Of a DNA stretch of 64,000 nt, positions 17,094 to 25,501 are shown piece by piece. Under the pieces are notes generated by a model. It was not told the origin of the DNA, searched no databases, and saw only the letters and a program-made list of their open reading frames with translations. Numbering within the stretch: the stretch's first letter is position 1; every line of letters starts with the position of its first letter. Source of the DNA: Nonomuraea rubra (GTDB lineage Bacteria; Actinomycetota; Actinomycetes; Streptosporangiales; Streptosporangiaceae); contig NZ_JACHMI010000001.1 of the NCBI RefSeq assembly GCF_014207985.1, positions 2,091,001 to 2,155,000 on the forward strand, given 5' to 3'. Both the position numbers and the translations under genes were made by a program.

Positions 17094-17516
17094 TCAGGGG
17101 GCGGCCTCGGGCACCCGATTGATGATCTCCACCTGCCGGGCCAGTCGCACCGCGTCGTGCTCGCCCCGTACCGAGCGCAGGGCCCGCCGGGTGCGCGCGG
17201 CCGGCCGGCGCGAAATACGCATGCCGCGGCCGGAAAGATCCAGGTGGACCGTGTGCGCGATGCCGAAGTCGATGACCCGTGGGCCGTCGGGCCCGCGCAG
17301 CACGTTGTCCGGATTGAGGAACGACCACACCCGCCGCGCGGCCGTCGTCTCCTTCACGAACCTGTCGCGGCCCGCACGGTCGCCGGCCGCGTGCAGCACC
17401 TTGACCGCGACCCGGTTGCCGCCGGCGTCATGAGTGTCGTGGATTTGCCCTCGTTCTCCTCCTGAGCTGACCTCACGCCGCGTAGGCGAGCGGATAGACA
17501 AGAAACGAACTGGCAA
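17094..17516 (-). pseudogene. Serine/threonine protein kinase remnant with internal deletion
   Basis: The minus-strand frame carries an N-lobe piece ('GGNRVAVKVLHAAGDRAGRD', then 'RFVKE', with the ATP-binding Lys of 'AVKVLH'). It passes directly into a catalytic-loop and DFG piece ('LNPDNVLRGPDGPRVIDFGI'). The stretch between them (about 70-80 residues including the HRD Asp) is missing, and the Gly-rich loop upstream is also unrecognisable. The C-lobe is reduced to a short tail ('VEIINRVPEAAP'). It cannot encode an active kinase. It resembles the PknB-like kinases of actinomycetes. Confidence 0.75.
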
Positions 17517-17596
17517 GTGGTCAGTGCCCGCCGCCAGGCTGCTCCGGAACGAGGTGAGGTCCGCTCATCCCCGAGAACATGCCAATGGAGGCTTCC

Positions 17597-18529
17597 ATGC
17601 TGCGCAATGTCCGCTTACGCCGCGTCCAGCGCCTGATCGTGACGGCGACGGCCCTGCTCGGTGCCTGCGCCTCGGTCGCCGCCGCGGGCCCGGCCGCGAA
17701 CGCGGAGGCCGGCGCGACCGGCACGCACTACGTCGCCCTCGGCGACTCGTACGCCACCGGCTACGGCACCACACCGATCGTGGACGCGGCCTGCGGCCGG
17801 GCCAAGAAGAACCTGCCGTACATCCTGAACCTCGCCACCGAGGCGGACAGTTACCAGAACGTCGCCTGCGCCGGCGCCACCACCGCGGACGTCCTGCAGG
17901 CGAGAAACGGCCGGCCGGCGCAGCTCGACGCCCTCAAGCCCGACACCAACCTGGTCACGGTGAGCATCGGCGGCAACGACCTCGGCTTCACCAGCATCGC
18001 CGTCACCTGCGCCACCGTCAGCCAGCGCCAGCCGACCGGCGACCCGTGCCGGCAGAGCTTCAGGAACGCCGACGGCTCGGACAAGCTCCAGCTCAAGCTG
18101 GACGCGATCAAGCCGGAGATCGCCAAGGTGGTGACCGAGGTCAAGAAGCGCAGCCCGAGGGCCATGGTCGCCCTGACCGGCTACCCGTCGCTGGTGCCGG
18201 ACAGCGGCCAGAGCTGCCGCTCGGCGCAGGTGCCGTTCGCCGACGGGGACTTCGCCTACCTGCGCGACACCACCGTCCGGCTCAACAGGGCCATCGCCGA
18301 GCAGGCCCGGAACACCGGCGCCAAGTACATCGACCTCTACACCCCCTCGATCGGCCATGACATGTGCGCGACCGGGTACCGCCGCTGGATCGAGCCCCTG
18401 CTGACGGAACAGGGCTCCATCGCCCCCGCGGCGGCGCACCCGAACTCCCAGGGGATCCTCGGACTGGGCTCAGCGTTCGCCCTGGCGATCCTCGAGTACC
18501 AGAAGACGCGCATCGTCAACCCCGCGTGA
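17597..18529 (+). CDS. Secreted SGNH/GDSL-family hydrolase (lipase/esterase)
   Basis: The ATG at 17597 is chosen over two upstream in-frame ATGs because GGAGG (17587-17591) lies five bases before it. The 310-aa product has a signal peptide (about 1-37). It has the SGNH blocks: 'VALGDSYATGYG' with nucleophile Ser51, Gly in 'CAGATT', Asn127 in 'SIGGNDLG', and His281 in 'AAAHPNSQG'. The six cysteines suit an exported enzyme of the Streptomyces extracellular lipase type, which cleaves fatty-acyl esters or phospholipids. The gene stands alone, with decayed genes on both sides. Confidence 0.9.
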   Translation: MLRNVRLRRVQRLIVTATALLGACASVAAAGPAANAEAGATGTHYVALGDSYATGYGTTPIVDAACGRAKKNLPYILNLATEADSYQNVACAGATTADVLQARNGRPAQLDALKPDTNLVTVSIGGNDLGFTSIAVTCATVSQRQPTGDPCRQSFRNADGSDKLQLKLDAIKPEIAKVVTEVKKRSPRAMVALTGYPSLVPDSGQSCRSAQVPFADGDFAYLRDTTVRLNRAIAEQARNTGAKYIDLYTPSIGHDMCATGYRRWIEPLLTEQGSIAPAAAHPNSQGILGLGSAFALAILEYQKTRIVNPA

Positions 18530-18601
18530 GACCATCGACGTCCCACAGTTTGAAGCGATTCATCTCTGAATGAGAGACGGTCGCCACGCTCGCACGACGT
18601 G

Positions 18602-18722
18602 CAGAGAAGATCTCCATGGGTCGCGCTCGGGCTGGGCACGGTCGCCCAGACCTCGGGCACGCTCTACCTGTACGGCCTGGTGGTGGCCTGCCCGTCGAAA
18701 ATCATGGCCCTGCTCGGCGGTG
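18602..18722 (+). pseudogene. MFS-transporter N-terminal scrap
   Basis: The plus strand reads 'SPWVALGLGTVAQTSGTLYL' and then 'YGLVVACP', which resembles the first transmembrane helix of a major-facilitator transporter. It then loses similarity. Too short to be sure. Confidence 0.3.
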
Positions 18723-18816
18723 TACGCGGCGAGCGGGCGGCTGGTTGCGGGGTGGTTCGAGCCGGGGCGGCGTCGGGCCGGCCATGGGCGGCAGCCGCTG
18801 CGGGCCGGGCGGGTCG

Positions 18817-19250
18817 TCAGCCGAGGCGGGCCAGGCGGCGCACGGCTTCCGCCAGTTCGGCCCACAGGTGCAGGCCGGCGGACGGGCGGCGGGCCAGGCG
18901 CCGGCCCGGCAGGTCCCGGGCCAGGGCGTCGGCCAGGGCGGAGCAGCGTTCGCGCAGGGAGGACGACAAGGCCCGCAGATGCCGGTCCCAGGCCGGGGAG
19001 CTGACCAGCTCGACGGCCGCCTCCTGCAGCGGGCGGGGGAGGGGGCGGCCGTGGCTCAGGAGCCGGGCGTAGTCGTCCTCGATCAGGAACGCGCCGGCGG
19101 CCCTCAGCAGGTCGGGGCGCAGGCCGTCGTCGTCCATGGGGACGGGGACCGGGGCGCAGCCCCGCGGCCCGCGCGGCGGCCAGGGCCCCGGGGTAGGCGG
19201 GCGACTCGACCAGGACCGGGGAACCAGGTGCGGCCACCACCGGGCCGAGG
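18817..19250 (-). pseudogene. MocR/aminotransferase-class remnant with deletion and frameshift
   Basis: The minus strand carries pieces of a PLP-dependent aminotransferase of the GntR/MocR type, in order. First come '[20 protein letters not shown]' (in one frame near 19220-19170) and '[20 protein letters not shown]', then '[20 protein letters not shown]', and finally 'RHLRALSSSLRERCSALADAL' across about 18990-18930. The middle with the PLP Lys is missing and a frameshift separates the first piece. The upstream end is cut at about 19250, where the alpha/beta hydrolase begins on the opposite strand. Confidence 0.65.
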
Positions 19251-20080
19251 TCAACGGGACGACCCTGCACTACGCCGCCGCGGGAACCGGAGGGTCCCCG
19301 ATCCTGCTGGTGCACGGGTTCCCCGAGACCTGGTGGACGTTCCACAAGCTCATCCCGCTGCTCGCCGTCCACCACCGCGTCTTCGCCGTCGATCTGCGCG
19401 GGTTCGGCGACTCCGGCAACGGCCCGGGCGAGTACGACAGTGCGACCGCGGCCGAGGACCTGCACCAGCTGATCGCCCGCCTCGATGCCGGCCCTGTCCA
19501 CCTCACCGGGCAGGACATCAGCGGCGCGACCGTGTTCCGTCTGGCCACCACCCATCCCGAGGACGTGCTCAGCCTCACCGCCATCGAGATGGGGCTGCCC
19601 GGGTTCGGCCTGGAAGCGCTGGCCGACGTCACCCGCGGCGGGGCCTGGCACATCGGGGTCCTCGCCGCGCCCGGCATCCCGGAACTGCTGCTCGCCGGCC
19701 GCGAACGCGAGTTCCTCGGACAGTACGCGTTCCCGTCCATGACCGCGGCCCCGGGCGCGTTCACCGAGACCGACGTCGAGGAGTTCGCCCGCACCTACTC
19801 ACGTCCCGACGGCTGGCGCGGCGCGATCGGCCTCTACCGGTCGATGCTGCGGGAGGGTGCCGACATCCAGGCCCTCGCGCAAGAGCGCGGGCTGAAGGTG
19901 CCCGTGCTCGCGGTCGGCGCCGGCGGCGGTCCGTTCACGGCCGCCACCATGGAGCGGGCCGCGGCGGTGGAGGTCCGGTCCGTGCAGCTCGACGGCGTGG
20001 GTCACTACGCCGCGATGGAGGCCCCGGAGGAGCTGGCGAAGGCGATCCTCGGGTTCATCGCGAGCGTTGGGGCCGTCTGA
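19136..20080 (+). CDS. Alpha/beta hydrolase, epoxide-hydrolase-like, 5' end uncertain
   Basis: From about 19247 the product is a normal alpha/beta hydrolase: '[18 protein letters not shown]', the oxyanion block '[13 protein letters not shown]', the acidic nucleophile block '[15 protein letters not shown]', and the final His in '[17 protein letters not shown]'. An Asp nucleophile with HGFPETW is typical of epoxide hydrolases and haloacetate or haloalkane dehalogenases. The first in-frame ATG (19136) lies inside the antisense of an aminotransferase fragment and would add about 37 foreign residues. No in-frame start is visible near residue 'EVNG', so the natural 5' end was probably lost at the junction near 19247. 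Confidence 0.65.
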   Translation: MGTGTGAQPRGPRGGQGPGVGGRLDQDRGTRCGHHRAEVNGTTLHYAAAGTGGSPILLVHGFPETWWTFHKLIPLLAVHHRVFAVDLRGFGDSGNGPGEYDSATAAEDLHQLIARLDAGPVHLTGQDISGATVFRLATTHPEDVLSLTAIEMGLPGFGLEALADVTRGGAWHIGVLAAPGIPELLLAGREREFLGQYAFPSMTAAPGAFTETDVEEFARTYSRPDGWRGAIGLYRSMLREGADIQALAQERGLKVPVLAVGAGGGPFTAATMERAAAVEVRSVQLDGVGHYAAMEAPEELAKAILGFIASVGAV

Positions 20081-20193
20081 GGCAGCGGAAGTCGCACCGG
20101 GGCCGTGCGTTCGAACTGGATGCCCGGCGGCAGATCGCCGGTGATGCGGGCCTGGTGCCTGGACGGGCTGCTCCGGTCCGGACGCGGCAGGCG

Positions 20194-20253
20194 ACGGGCA
20201 CTGCCCGACACGGAAAGCGCCGTGAGGCGGTACGAGCCATCACCTCCCTGGCC
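20194..20253 (+). pseudogene. Possible ISAs1-type transposase scrap
   Basis: Twenty codons read 'TGTARHGKRREAVRAITSLA', which resembles the '...G K .. ET VYAITSLT' block near the C-terminal end of ISAs1-family transposases. No flanking inverted repeats or further domain are visible. Confidence 0.25.
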
Positions 20254-20254
20254 A

Positions 20255-20660
20255 GGTCGCTTCTGCCACGTCGGCGCAGCTCAAGCAGCTCCGTACGATG
20301 TGGAAGTCCCAATTGACCCACTCGCTCACACCGGGTGGGCGGCTGCCGCGTTGGCCGGGCGCGGGGTCGAGCCGGTCGAAGACGACGCCTGGCATGCCGA
20401 GCGGGCTGCCGAGGGTGACAAGCCGGTTGACGCGCAAGTCCGGGTGCGCCCACAGCACCTCGTAGACCACGACGCTGCCCAGTGAATGCGCCACCACGGT
20501 GACGGCCTCGCCTTGCCGCGCGGCGGATGGTCTCGGCGACGGCGTCGCGGGCGGCCAGCCGGCGTCTGCTGTTCGGTGTCTTCAGGTACGAGGAGACCTC
20601 CCTGGCGAAGATCATGGCGAATCTGCGGGCTGTCTCGCCGTAGGGCGCGGACTGGGGTGT
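20255..20660 (-). pseudogene. Lipase/alpha-beta hydrolase remnant with frameshift
   Basis: On the minus strand, 'RRFAMIFAREVSSYLKTPNS' and 'RRRLAARDAVAETIRRAA' continue after a one-base shift near 20515 into 'GEAVTVVAHSLGSVVVYEVL', then 'WAHPDLRVNRLVTLGSPLGM'. The 'AHSLGS' block is the nucleophile elbow of a lipase-like alpha/beta hydrolase of the kind found in actinobacterial serine hydrolases. The start and the C-terminal third are gone. No other gene is seen in 20661-21031. Confidence 0.65.
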
Positions 20661-21018
20661 TGATGACCATACTGTGAGGATGGCGCGTCCACGGTGCCCG
20701 CATTGTTCGGCCGACACCCTGCTGGTGCTCTTCGGCCTGCCCGCTCCCGCCGCCCGCCGATGTGAGCCGCCACAGGACGCCGTAGCCCCTACCGGCACTC
20801 GGGCGCTGAGTGTGTAATCCGGGAAGGGGCAACTGTCTTCAACTCTGGCTGTCGCTTACCAGTGTGCTGTGAATGCGTAATTGGGGTTGATCTCAGTGTG
20901 AGGCTCGCCGGGAAAGTTTCGGCCCTGTTGGGTCCCGGTGGGCAAGAAATGGGCAGCGAAGTGGACTGTTTGCAGGTTCAGGGTCTGGTATACGCTCCCC
21001 GACACTAGATCTTCCTCC

Positions 21019-21024
21019 AAAGGA
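21019..21024 (+). promoter_or_regulatory. Ribosome-binding site of the crystallin-like gene
   Basis: AAAGGA lies eight bases before ATG 21032 and fixes the start. A TATACG element at 20989-20994 is a possible -10 box, but I see no well-spaced -35. Confidence 0.5.
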
Positions 21025-21031
21025 AAAGGCC

Positions 21032-21394
21032 ATGAAGAAGTCGTACCTCGGTAAGGCCCTCGCCGGCTGCGCTGCCGCGCTGGCCGTCATGCTGGCCCTC
21101 CCCGCCCCCGCATTCGCCATCAACCACGCAGACTGCGGCGTGAGCTGGAGTCGTGAATTCCTGCAGATCTTCAATGGCTGGGACCGCCACTGCTTTGCGA
21201 ACGGCGGCGTGATGGACGTGGCCATCTACGGTGTCGACGAAATCTCCGCAGGGAACAACGATGTGGCCATCGAATACATCGATGACTTGGGAGGGCCCGC
21301 CAGAGCCATGCTGCTTCCGAAGTGGAACCTCTGGGGCGGATCGCCGAATATCAATGGCAACCTGCATAAGGTTTACCGGATCAGAATCCTCTAG
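21032..21394 (+). CDS. Secreted beta/gamma-crystallin-like protein (120 aa)
   Basis: The product has a Sec signal peptide (MKKS..., cleavage after 'APAFA') and an about 90-residue mature domain with two cysteines. The pattern 'HCFANGGVMDVAIYGVDEIS' then 'AGNNDVAIEYIDDLGG' matches the small Streptomyces beta/gamma-crystallin-fold proteins (the group containing the killer-toxin-like protein SKLP and related to the metalloproteinase inhibitor SMPI). The role could be antimicrobial, inhibitory or structural; the sequence does not decide. A clear paralogue lies at 54399-54752 on the other strand, sharing HCFANGG, VAIYGVE/D, SGNN/AGNN, YIDDLGG and ML[LP].KW. Confidence 0.85.
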   Translation: MKKSYLGKALAGCAAALAVMLALPAPAFAINHADCGVSWSREFLQIFNGWDRHCFANGGVMDVAIYGVDEISAGNNDVAIEYIDDLGGPARAMLLPKWNLWGGSPNINGNLHKVYRIRIL

Positions 21395-21462
21395 CGCGCG
21401 ACCGGGCGGCCTGGCGAGGCGTCGATGGACGGGGCGTTCGGCGTGCACGGCTCCAGGTTCGT

Positions 21463-21837
21463 TCAGGAGGGGAGGAACTTGGTCAGGAGGTCGGCGAGTT
21501 TGCTGAGCGAGTCGGCGAAATCGGCGATCGGGCGCAGGCGGTCGCGCAGCCGGCGAAAGGCGTCGGCGAGGCGGCCCGTGTCCCGCTCCGCCGCTGGGCG
21601 GGCGGCCTCGGTGAGGATCTCCTCCGCGTCGCGGCCGGCCCGTTCGGGGTGGTCGATCTCCGTGGAGTGGGCTGCGACGCGGGCCATCAGGTCGGTGAGC
21701 AGCGCCTGGAGCTGTACCAGGTTCGGGTCCGCGGATGGGCCGCTCGTCGTGACGTTCTGGGTGAAGTGGGAGCCGGGGCCGCCGAACTGGCTGCCGGTGA
21801 ACGTTCCGCTGTAGGTGTACTTGTCCTCGTCGGTCAT
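21463..21837 (-). CDS. Small helical protein with N-terminal Gly/Gln-rich motif
   Basis: A 124-aa soluble protein with no family I can name. Residues about 8-31 carry 'YSGTFTGSQFGGPGSHFTQN' followed by VTTSG. From about 37 the rest is alpha-helical with coiled-coil character ('NLVQLQALLTDLMARVAAHS', 'GRLADAFRRLRDRLRPIADF', 'SLSKLADLLTKFLPS'). The start codon overlaps the stop of the upstream membrane-protein gene by four bases, so the two are translationally coupled. The N-terminal motif is repeated at the C-terminus of that membrane protein, which suggests the two proteins recognise each other through it. Confidence 0.75.
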   Translation of the reverse strand: MTDEDKYTYSGTFTGSQFGGPGSHFTQNVTTSGPSADPNLVQLQALLTDLMARVAAHSTEIDHPERAGRDAEEILTEAARPAAERDTGRLADAFRRLRDRLRPIADFADSLSKLADLLTKFLPS

Positions 21838-23582
21838 GAGTTCGCCTCGCCCCGCTGCGTGTTGACGTTCTGGACGAACTGGGAGCCGGGGCCGCCGAAC
21901 TGCGCGCCCGGGTAGTTGCCGCTGTACTCGTAGTGGGTCGTGCTGGAGATCGAGACCGCGGTGGCCTGGCGCCGGTAGGCGGTGGTGTCGACGCCCTTGT
22001 CCTCCAGGAAGTCGAGGACGGCCGAGGTCAGCCGCTCCTCGACGAGCTTGGTGTACTTGAAGGTGTCCAGCTCCTGGATGAGGGTGTCGGCCCGCTCGGC
22101 CGCGCCCAGCTCGCGCAGGCTCAGCCGGGCTCCGTAGTCGTAGGCGGTGTAGGCCCGCGGGTCGTCCACGCCGATGGCCTGCCGGAACGCCTGCCAGGCC
22201 ATGCGCAGCAGCCGTACCGGGGCGGCGACGATGTCGCGGAACAGGTACAGCCAGCGCCCGCGCAGCGCGTGGTAGACCAGGAGCGGGGGCGAGGAGAGCG
22301 GCAGCTCGTCCACCGAGCGGTACACCCCGGTCACGGGCGGCAGCACCGTGACGACGAACTCGGTGTAGAGCATCCGGCCCTCGACCGCGAGGTGCACGAA
22401 CGCGGTGACGGAGGTCCCCCGGTCCACGGCCGGGATGACGGTGCGGCCCGCCGGGTCCAGGACGTGCGGGCCCTCGGAGTTGATGTCCAGCCGCTGGTAG
22501 TGCCGCGCGCCTGCCTGCGGGGTACGGATCACCGCGGCGACGACCTGCTCCGGCAGGTTCGTCCACGGGCAGAGCTGACCGGGATCCACCAGTGGATGCA
22601 GCGCCGAGCCCTTGCCGTTCCAGCCGTGCAACTGGTTGAAGCGGCCGGTGGCGACGATCTGGTCGCGGATGTGCAGGTTGATGATGCCAGCGGGGTGGGA
22701 CTGCGCGCTCATCTGCGCCAGCCGTTCCCGTACGAACGCGTGCAGCTCCACCGGGTCGATCTCGATCAGGGGCCGCGCCGGCCCCGAGCCTTCGCGCGGG
22801 CCCGGCGCGCGGTCCAGCTCGACCGCGATGGTCCAGGCCCGGGCCGTGTCGCCGGCTCCGAGGAACGCGTTGCGGCCGGAGTAGAGCGTGACGTTCCCGT
22901 GCTGCGCCGCGCCGATCCAGCGCAGCCGCTGCTCGGTCGCCGCGTCGGCGGCCGGGCCGGGCGGCGGTGGCGGCGCTCCGGGTCGCAGGTCGCGACCGAT
23001 GACGCGGAACACGGCGATCCGGTAGCCGGCCGCCACGCCGAGGGACAGGAGCACCACGATGAGCAACTGCAGCGACAGCGCGGCACCGCTCGGCGGCGCG
23101 CCCCCTTCGAGGAAGGAGCTGATCGCACGTGCGGTGGCAACGGCCACGACCGCGAAGGCGGCCGGTATCGCCACCAGCGTCGAGATGACGAACCAGACGA
23201 GGATCTTGTACGGGCGGGAGAGCCGGCGCAGCGGCCGCACGGTGAGCAGCGCGAACGGGATCACCACGGCGAGCCACTGGATCGTGACCTCGGTGAGCAG
23301 GAGAAGGCCGCCGGCGAGCACGACGGTCAGGACGATCTCCCGCGCGAGCAGGAACGATCGTGCGCGCAGGCAGTGCCGCAACACCGGGACCACGTCGAAG
23401 CCGCCGTGCGAGGGCGCCACGCCCCGGTGCCGGTTGCGGACGAGCTCGCGCAGCGCCGTCTCGCGGAACGACGGATCGAGGTACGCCGCGACCGCCATGT
23501 ACCGGGTCGCGTTCCGCATGGCCGCGCCGAAGGGGACCTGTGGAGTGGCCGTCGGGTCCGCTGCGGGGGGACTGGTGTACAT
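21834..23582 (-). CDS. Membrane protein ending in the same Gly/Gln-rich motif (582 aa)
   Basis: No known family is recognised. Residues about 80-195 contain four or five hydrophobic segments ('IVLTVVLAGGLLLLTEVTIQ', 'WLAVVIPFALLTV', 'ILVWFVISTLVAIPAAFAVV', 'LLIVVLLSLGVAAGYRIAVF'). A large cytosolic or external part follows with 'LHIRDQIVATGRFNQLHGWN' and 'CPWTNLPEQVVAAVIRTPQA'. The last 30 residues read 'HYEYSGNYPGAQFGGPGSQF' then VQNVNTQRGEANS. This repeats, with the same spacing, the start of the protein encoded immediately downstream (ATGA overlap). GAGAGGAG precedes ATG 23582. Confidence 0.8.
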   Translation of the reverse strand: MYTSPPAADPTATPQVPFGAAMRNATRYMAVAAYLDPSFRETALRELVRNRHRGVAPSHGGFDVVPVLRHCLRARSFLLAREIVLTVVLAGGLLLLTEVTIQWLAVVIPFALLTVRPLRRLSRPYKILVWFVISTLVAIPAAFAVVAVATARAISSFLEGGAPPSGAALSLQLLIVVLLSLGVAAGYRIAVFRVIGRDLRPGAPPPPPGPAADAATEQRLRWIGAAQHGNVTLYSGRNAFLGAGDTARAWTIAVELDRAPGPREGSGPARPLIEIDPVELHAFVRERLAQMSAQSHPAGIINLHIRDQIVATGRFNQLHGWNGKGSALHPLVDPGQLCPWTNLPEQVVAAVIRTPQAGARHYQRLDINSEGPHVLDPAGRTVIPAVDRGTSVTAFVHLAVEGRMLYTEFVVTVLPPVTGVYRSVDELPLSSPPLLVYHALRGRWLYLFRDIVAAPVRLLRMAWQAFRQAIGVDDPRAYTAYDYGARLSLRELGAAERADTLIQELDTFKYTKLVEERLTSAVLDFLEDKGVDTTAYRRQATAVSISSTTHYEYSGNYPGAQFGGPGSQFVQNVNTQRGEANS

Positions 23583-23735
23583 GCCGGGCTCCTCTCGGGG
23601 GAGAGATCAGCCTCACATACGTTAGACGAACGGTAACCGCGCGACTACTGAACACTGATTCGGGAATGTATCCTTTTCGTCACGCCCTGTGAGACAGAGC
23701 TCACGACTCCGGACTCGACCTTCAGACGGCGGCGG

Positions 23736-25346
23736 TCAGGGCGACTCCATGGACCGAAGCCGCTTGACCACCGCTCGCTCGGCCTCGTCCGAGCCCTCCA
23801 CCTGCACGATCACGCGGCCCACCCGGATGACGTCCTCGGCGATCTCGTCGGCGTCCGGCGGCGTTTCGGGTTTCCCGTCGAGCAGGGCATCGGCCTCCTG
23901 CGGCCGTTTGGTCACCCACAGGACGGTGACGCGGACGCGGCCGATGCCGGCGATGTCGGCGCGGCAGGTGAACGGCACCCACATGGCCTCCCGGAGGAGG
24001 CTGTCGTCCGACCGGGCCTTGGTGTCGGGCGAACCGGGGCGCCGCTTGCCCGGCACGGCGGCCAGCAGTTCAGCGCAGTCGGGCCAGTCGCGGGGGTCCA
24101 CGCCACCGTATTCGAGCGGCTCCGCCGCGGGGATCGAACGGTAGGCGGTCAACCGGAACCTGGCCGGCTGCTCATGATGGCGTTCCGTCGTGATCAACCG
24201 ACCGCCCGCGGTGCCCGCCCAATGCAGGAACTCGTGATCCGGCCCGTTGTGGACGGGCAGGGCCCTGGACGAGCCCGTGATCGGATCGATGACCGTCGCC
24301 CAATGGCGCGGCGTGCCTTCGGCTCCACCCGCGAGCCACTGCAGGCGGCCGTACAGCCGGCGCCCGTCAGAGATCAGGTCCCAGGACGGCGCCGACGATT
24401 TCACGACCTTCACGGCCCCGGTGCGGACGTTGACGACGGTCACGCGCGGCTGTCGCGCGTCGTGCTTGTCCCGCCAGGCGACCTGATCGCCCGCGACGAC
24501 GGGCCGGCACCGGTCACATCCGGCCGCCGGGACCTGCCGCACCCCGTCGCGGCCGAGGACGATCACGCTCCTGGACGACGGGCTGATGACCACGCTGCCC
24601 GCCACCACCGAGATCGTCCCGTGGACGTCGAAAGGGGAGGGGGTGTCGAGGCTCCAGAGCGGATCACCGCCGGCGGGGTCCAGGCCGTGGAGGCGTTCCG
24701 TACGTCCGGAGCACTCCTCGGCCATCACCACGAGGCTGCCGTCGCCGCTCAGCCCCGCCCAGGGCAGGTGGGCCTGGCATCCCGCCCCGAGACTGGGCAC
24801 GCCGTTCCACAGCTCGTCACCGGTACGCGCGTCGAACGCGGTGAATTCGTTCTTGTGCTCGGACAAGCGGTAGACCTCTTGGACCAGGACCCCTCGTGCG
24901 ACGACATAGGCGGTGTTGGGCTCGGGGTCGCGCTCCCAGAGCAGGCGTCCGGTACCGGAGTCGAGCGCGACGAGCCTGTCGCCTGCTTCGCCCTTCGTCC
25001 TGAGGAGGACCGCACCACCTGTCACCTTCGACCAGGTGGTGGTCCGCCCGGGCTCCCGGTAGTGCCACGCCTTCTTCCCGGTGGTGGCGTCGAACCCCGT
25101 CACGCCGTCGGTGGCGAAGGCCAGCAGGGTGCCGCCGTCCACCTGGAACTCGGTGGACACGTCCGTCAGGTCGGCTTCGACCTGCCAATCCGCCGTGAGG
25201 AGCCCGAGGGCGGGACCGTCACCGCTGACGCCGGCCCGTGCGGCCTGGCCTACCTGGTGGTCGGTCGGCACGTCCGAAAGGTCCAGCGGGCTGCACGCCC
25301 CGGCCGCCAGGATGAGGGTCAGGACGAGGGTGAGCATTCTGGCCAT
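23736..25346 (-). CDS. Exported PQQ-type beta-propeller protein, probably a lipoprotein
   Basis: A 536-aa protein with an N-terminal hydrophobic segment and a loose lipobox (Cys18 in 'LAAGACSP'), suggesting anchoring outside the membrane. The body has PQQ/quinoprotein-like blades: 'GVTGFDATTGKKAWHYREPG', 'LVALDSGTGRLLWERDPEPN', 'EFTAFDARTGDELWNGVPSL', 'RLHGLDPAGGDPLWSLDTPS'. PQQ-binding residues cannot be judged, and most such actinobacterial proteins are binding propellers rather than dehydrogenases. The C-terminal 110 residues form a separate domain ('VPFTCRADIAGIGRVRVTVL'). The start could also be Met4, because no good ribosome-binding site is seen. Confidence 0.8.
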   Translation of the reverse strand: MARMLTLVLTLILAAGACSPLDLSDVPTDHQVGQAARAGVSGDGPALGLLTADWQVEADLTDVSTEFQVDGGTLLAFATDGVTGFDATTGKKAWHYREPGRTTTWSKVTGGAVLLRTKGEAGDRLVALDSGTGRLLWERDPEPNTAYVVARGVLVQEVYRLSEHKNEFTAFDARTGDELWNGVPSLGAGCQAHLPWAGLSGDGSLVVMAEECSGRTERLHGLDPAGGDPLWSLDTPSPFDVHGTISVVAGSVVISPSSRSVIVLGRDGVRQVPAAGCDRCRPVVAGDQVAWRDKHDARQPRVTVVNVRTGAVKVVKSSAPSWDLISDGRRLYGRLQWLAGGAEGTPRHWATVIDPITGSSRALPVHNGPDHEFLHWAGTAGGRLITTERHHEQPARFRLTAYRSIPAAEPLEYGGVDPRDWPDCAELLAAVPGKRRPGSPDTKARSDDSLLREAMWVPFTCRADIAGIGRVRVTVLWVTKRPQEADALLDGKPETPPDADEIAEDVIRVGRVIVQVEGSDEAERAVVKRLRSMESP

Positions 25347-25473
25347 GGCTGTGGACCGTAGACGTCGTGGGTATATCCCCGGTATGCCGGGTCCTCCGGG
25401 TCGGCCTCGGTGAGCCCGAGACGGTCAACGGCCTCGCCCGAGGGTGCTCCTTCGCCTGACCTCGCGGTGGACA

Positions 25474-25497
25474 CGCCGTGCAGACCGTTACACGGCG
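25474..25497 (-). terminator. Stem-loop just after the sulfatase gene
   Basis: CGCCGTG (25474-25480) pairs with CACGGCG (25491-25497) around a 10-nt loop, four bases beyond the sulfatase stop on the minus strand. The 7-bp stem is GC-rich but short. Confidence 0.4.
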
Positions 25498-25501
25498 GCT
25501 G

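Noticed and set aside
20680..20817. Short plus-strand ORF (45 aa, 'MARPRCPHCSADTLLVLFGL')
   Set aside because: It has a TGAGGA before ATG and a CxxC, but it is antisense to or beside a decayed lipase, ends in low-complexity sequence, and matches no family I know.
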